64,000 bases of DNA from Caenimonas aquaedulcis. GTDB taxonomy: Bacteria > Pseudomonadota > Gammaproteobacteria > Burkholderiales > Burkholderiaceae_C. Positions 63,399-64,000 of the stretch are shown here, one piece after another (the first letter of the stretch is position 1; each line of letters starts with the position of its first letter). The notes below the pieces were generated by a model. It was not told the DNA's origin. It made no database searches and saw only the letters and a list, made by a program, of their open reading frames with translations. Both the position numbers and the translations under genes were made by a program. The stretch lies in NCBI RefSeq assembly GCF_015831345.1, contig NZ_JADWYS010000001.1, forward strand, positions 2,191,618 through 2,255,617, read 5' to 3'.

Positions 63399-64000
<602 letters not shown>

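Overview
This 64 kb window is GC-rich chromosomal DNA, densely packed with genes that often overlap by 4 bases (ATGA). The gene content points to a betaproteobacterium of the order Burkholderiales, most like Comamonadaceae (Variovorax/Ramlibacter type). The basis is the corC-lnt-glyQ-glyS-gmhB-plsC-ygjP order, the liuR/isovaleryl-CoA dehydrogenase/carbonic anhydrase/aceK block, the Lrp-hppD-phhA block and the rRNA sequences. The genus is an inference.

Layout. (1) 1-8944, minus strand: a compact operon for an aryl-polyene or xanthomonadin-like lipid pigment. It encodes a lipoprotein, an ACP, a small membrane protein, a fused adenylation/dehydratase protein, an acyltransferase, a LolA-like carrier, a methyltransferase, a ketosynthase with its Cys-less partner, a second dehydratase, a ketoreductase and a glycosyltransferase cut by the left edge. 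(2) 9128-17953: cupin protein, RdgC, acyl-CoA ligase, an RsbQ-like hydrolase paired with a PAS histidine kinase, a lipoprotein, a UPF0149/SEC-C protein and a putative type I-secreted carbohydrate-binding protein. (3) 18099-24429: TetR regulator with a perfect operator, its SDR-MATE operon, aldo/keto reductase, PQQ-type sugar dehydrogenase, ferredoxin-NADP reductase and two small proteins. (4) 24517-35047: the LiuR-controlled catabolic block (thioesterase, isovaleryl-CoA dehydrogenase, peptidase E, carbonic anhydrase, AceK, a small membrane protein, thiolase, acyl-CoA dehydrogenase, YchJ, HAD phosphatase) with a divergent metallo-hydrolase. Two near-identical palindromes flank liuR.

(5) 34957-47884: a large multi-sensor kinase, then the envelope/translation housekeeping run ygjP, plsC, gmhB, glyS, glyQ, lnt, corC, followed by a GNAT enzyme and an Lrp regulator. 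(6) 47996-50595: phenylalanine/tyrosine degradation (hppD, phhA) and a convergent methyltransferase. (7) 50689-63045: a signalling and accessory stretch with a zinc-ribbon/cyclase/AAA/TPR giant, a protealysin-like M4 protease, Crp and LuxR regulators, a lipase-like hydrolase, a long-chain acyl-CoA ligase, a metallo-beta-lactamase-fold protein and a thioredoxin-fold exported protein. (8) 63131-64000, minus: terminator, 5S rRNA and the 3' part of 23S rRNA, the distal end of an rRNA operon.

The most notable system is the polyene pigment locus with its fused adenylation-dehydratase enzyme. The RsbQ-like/PAS-kinase pair and the LiuR operators are next. No gene-free stretch exceeds 300 bases. I saw no insertion sequence, prophage, CRISPR array or tRNA gene.
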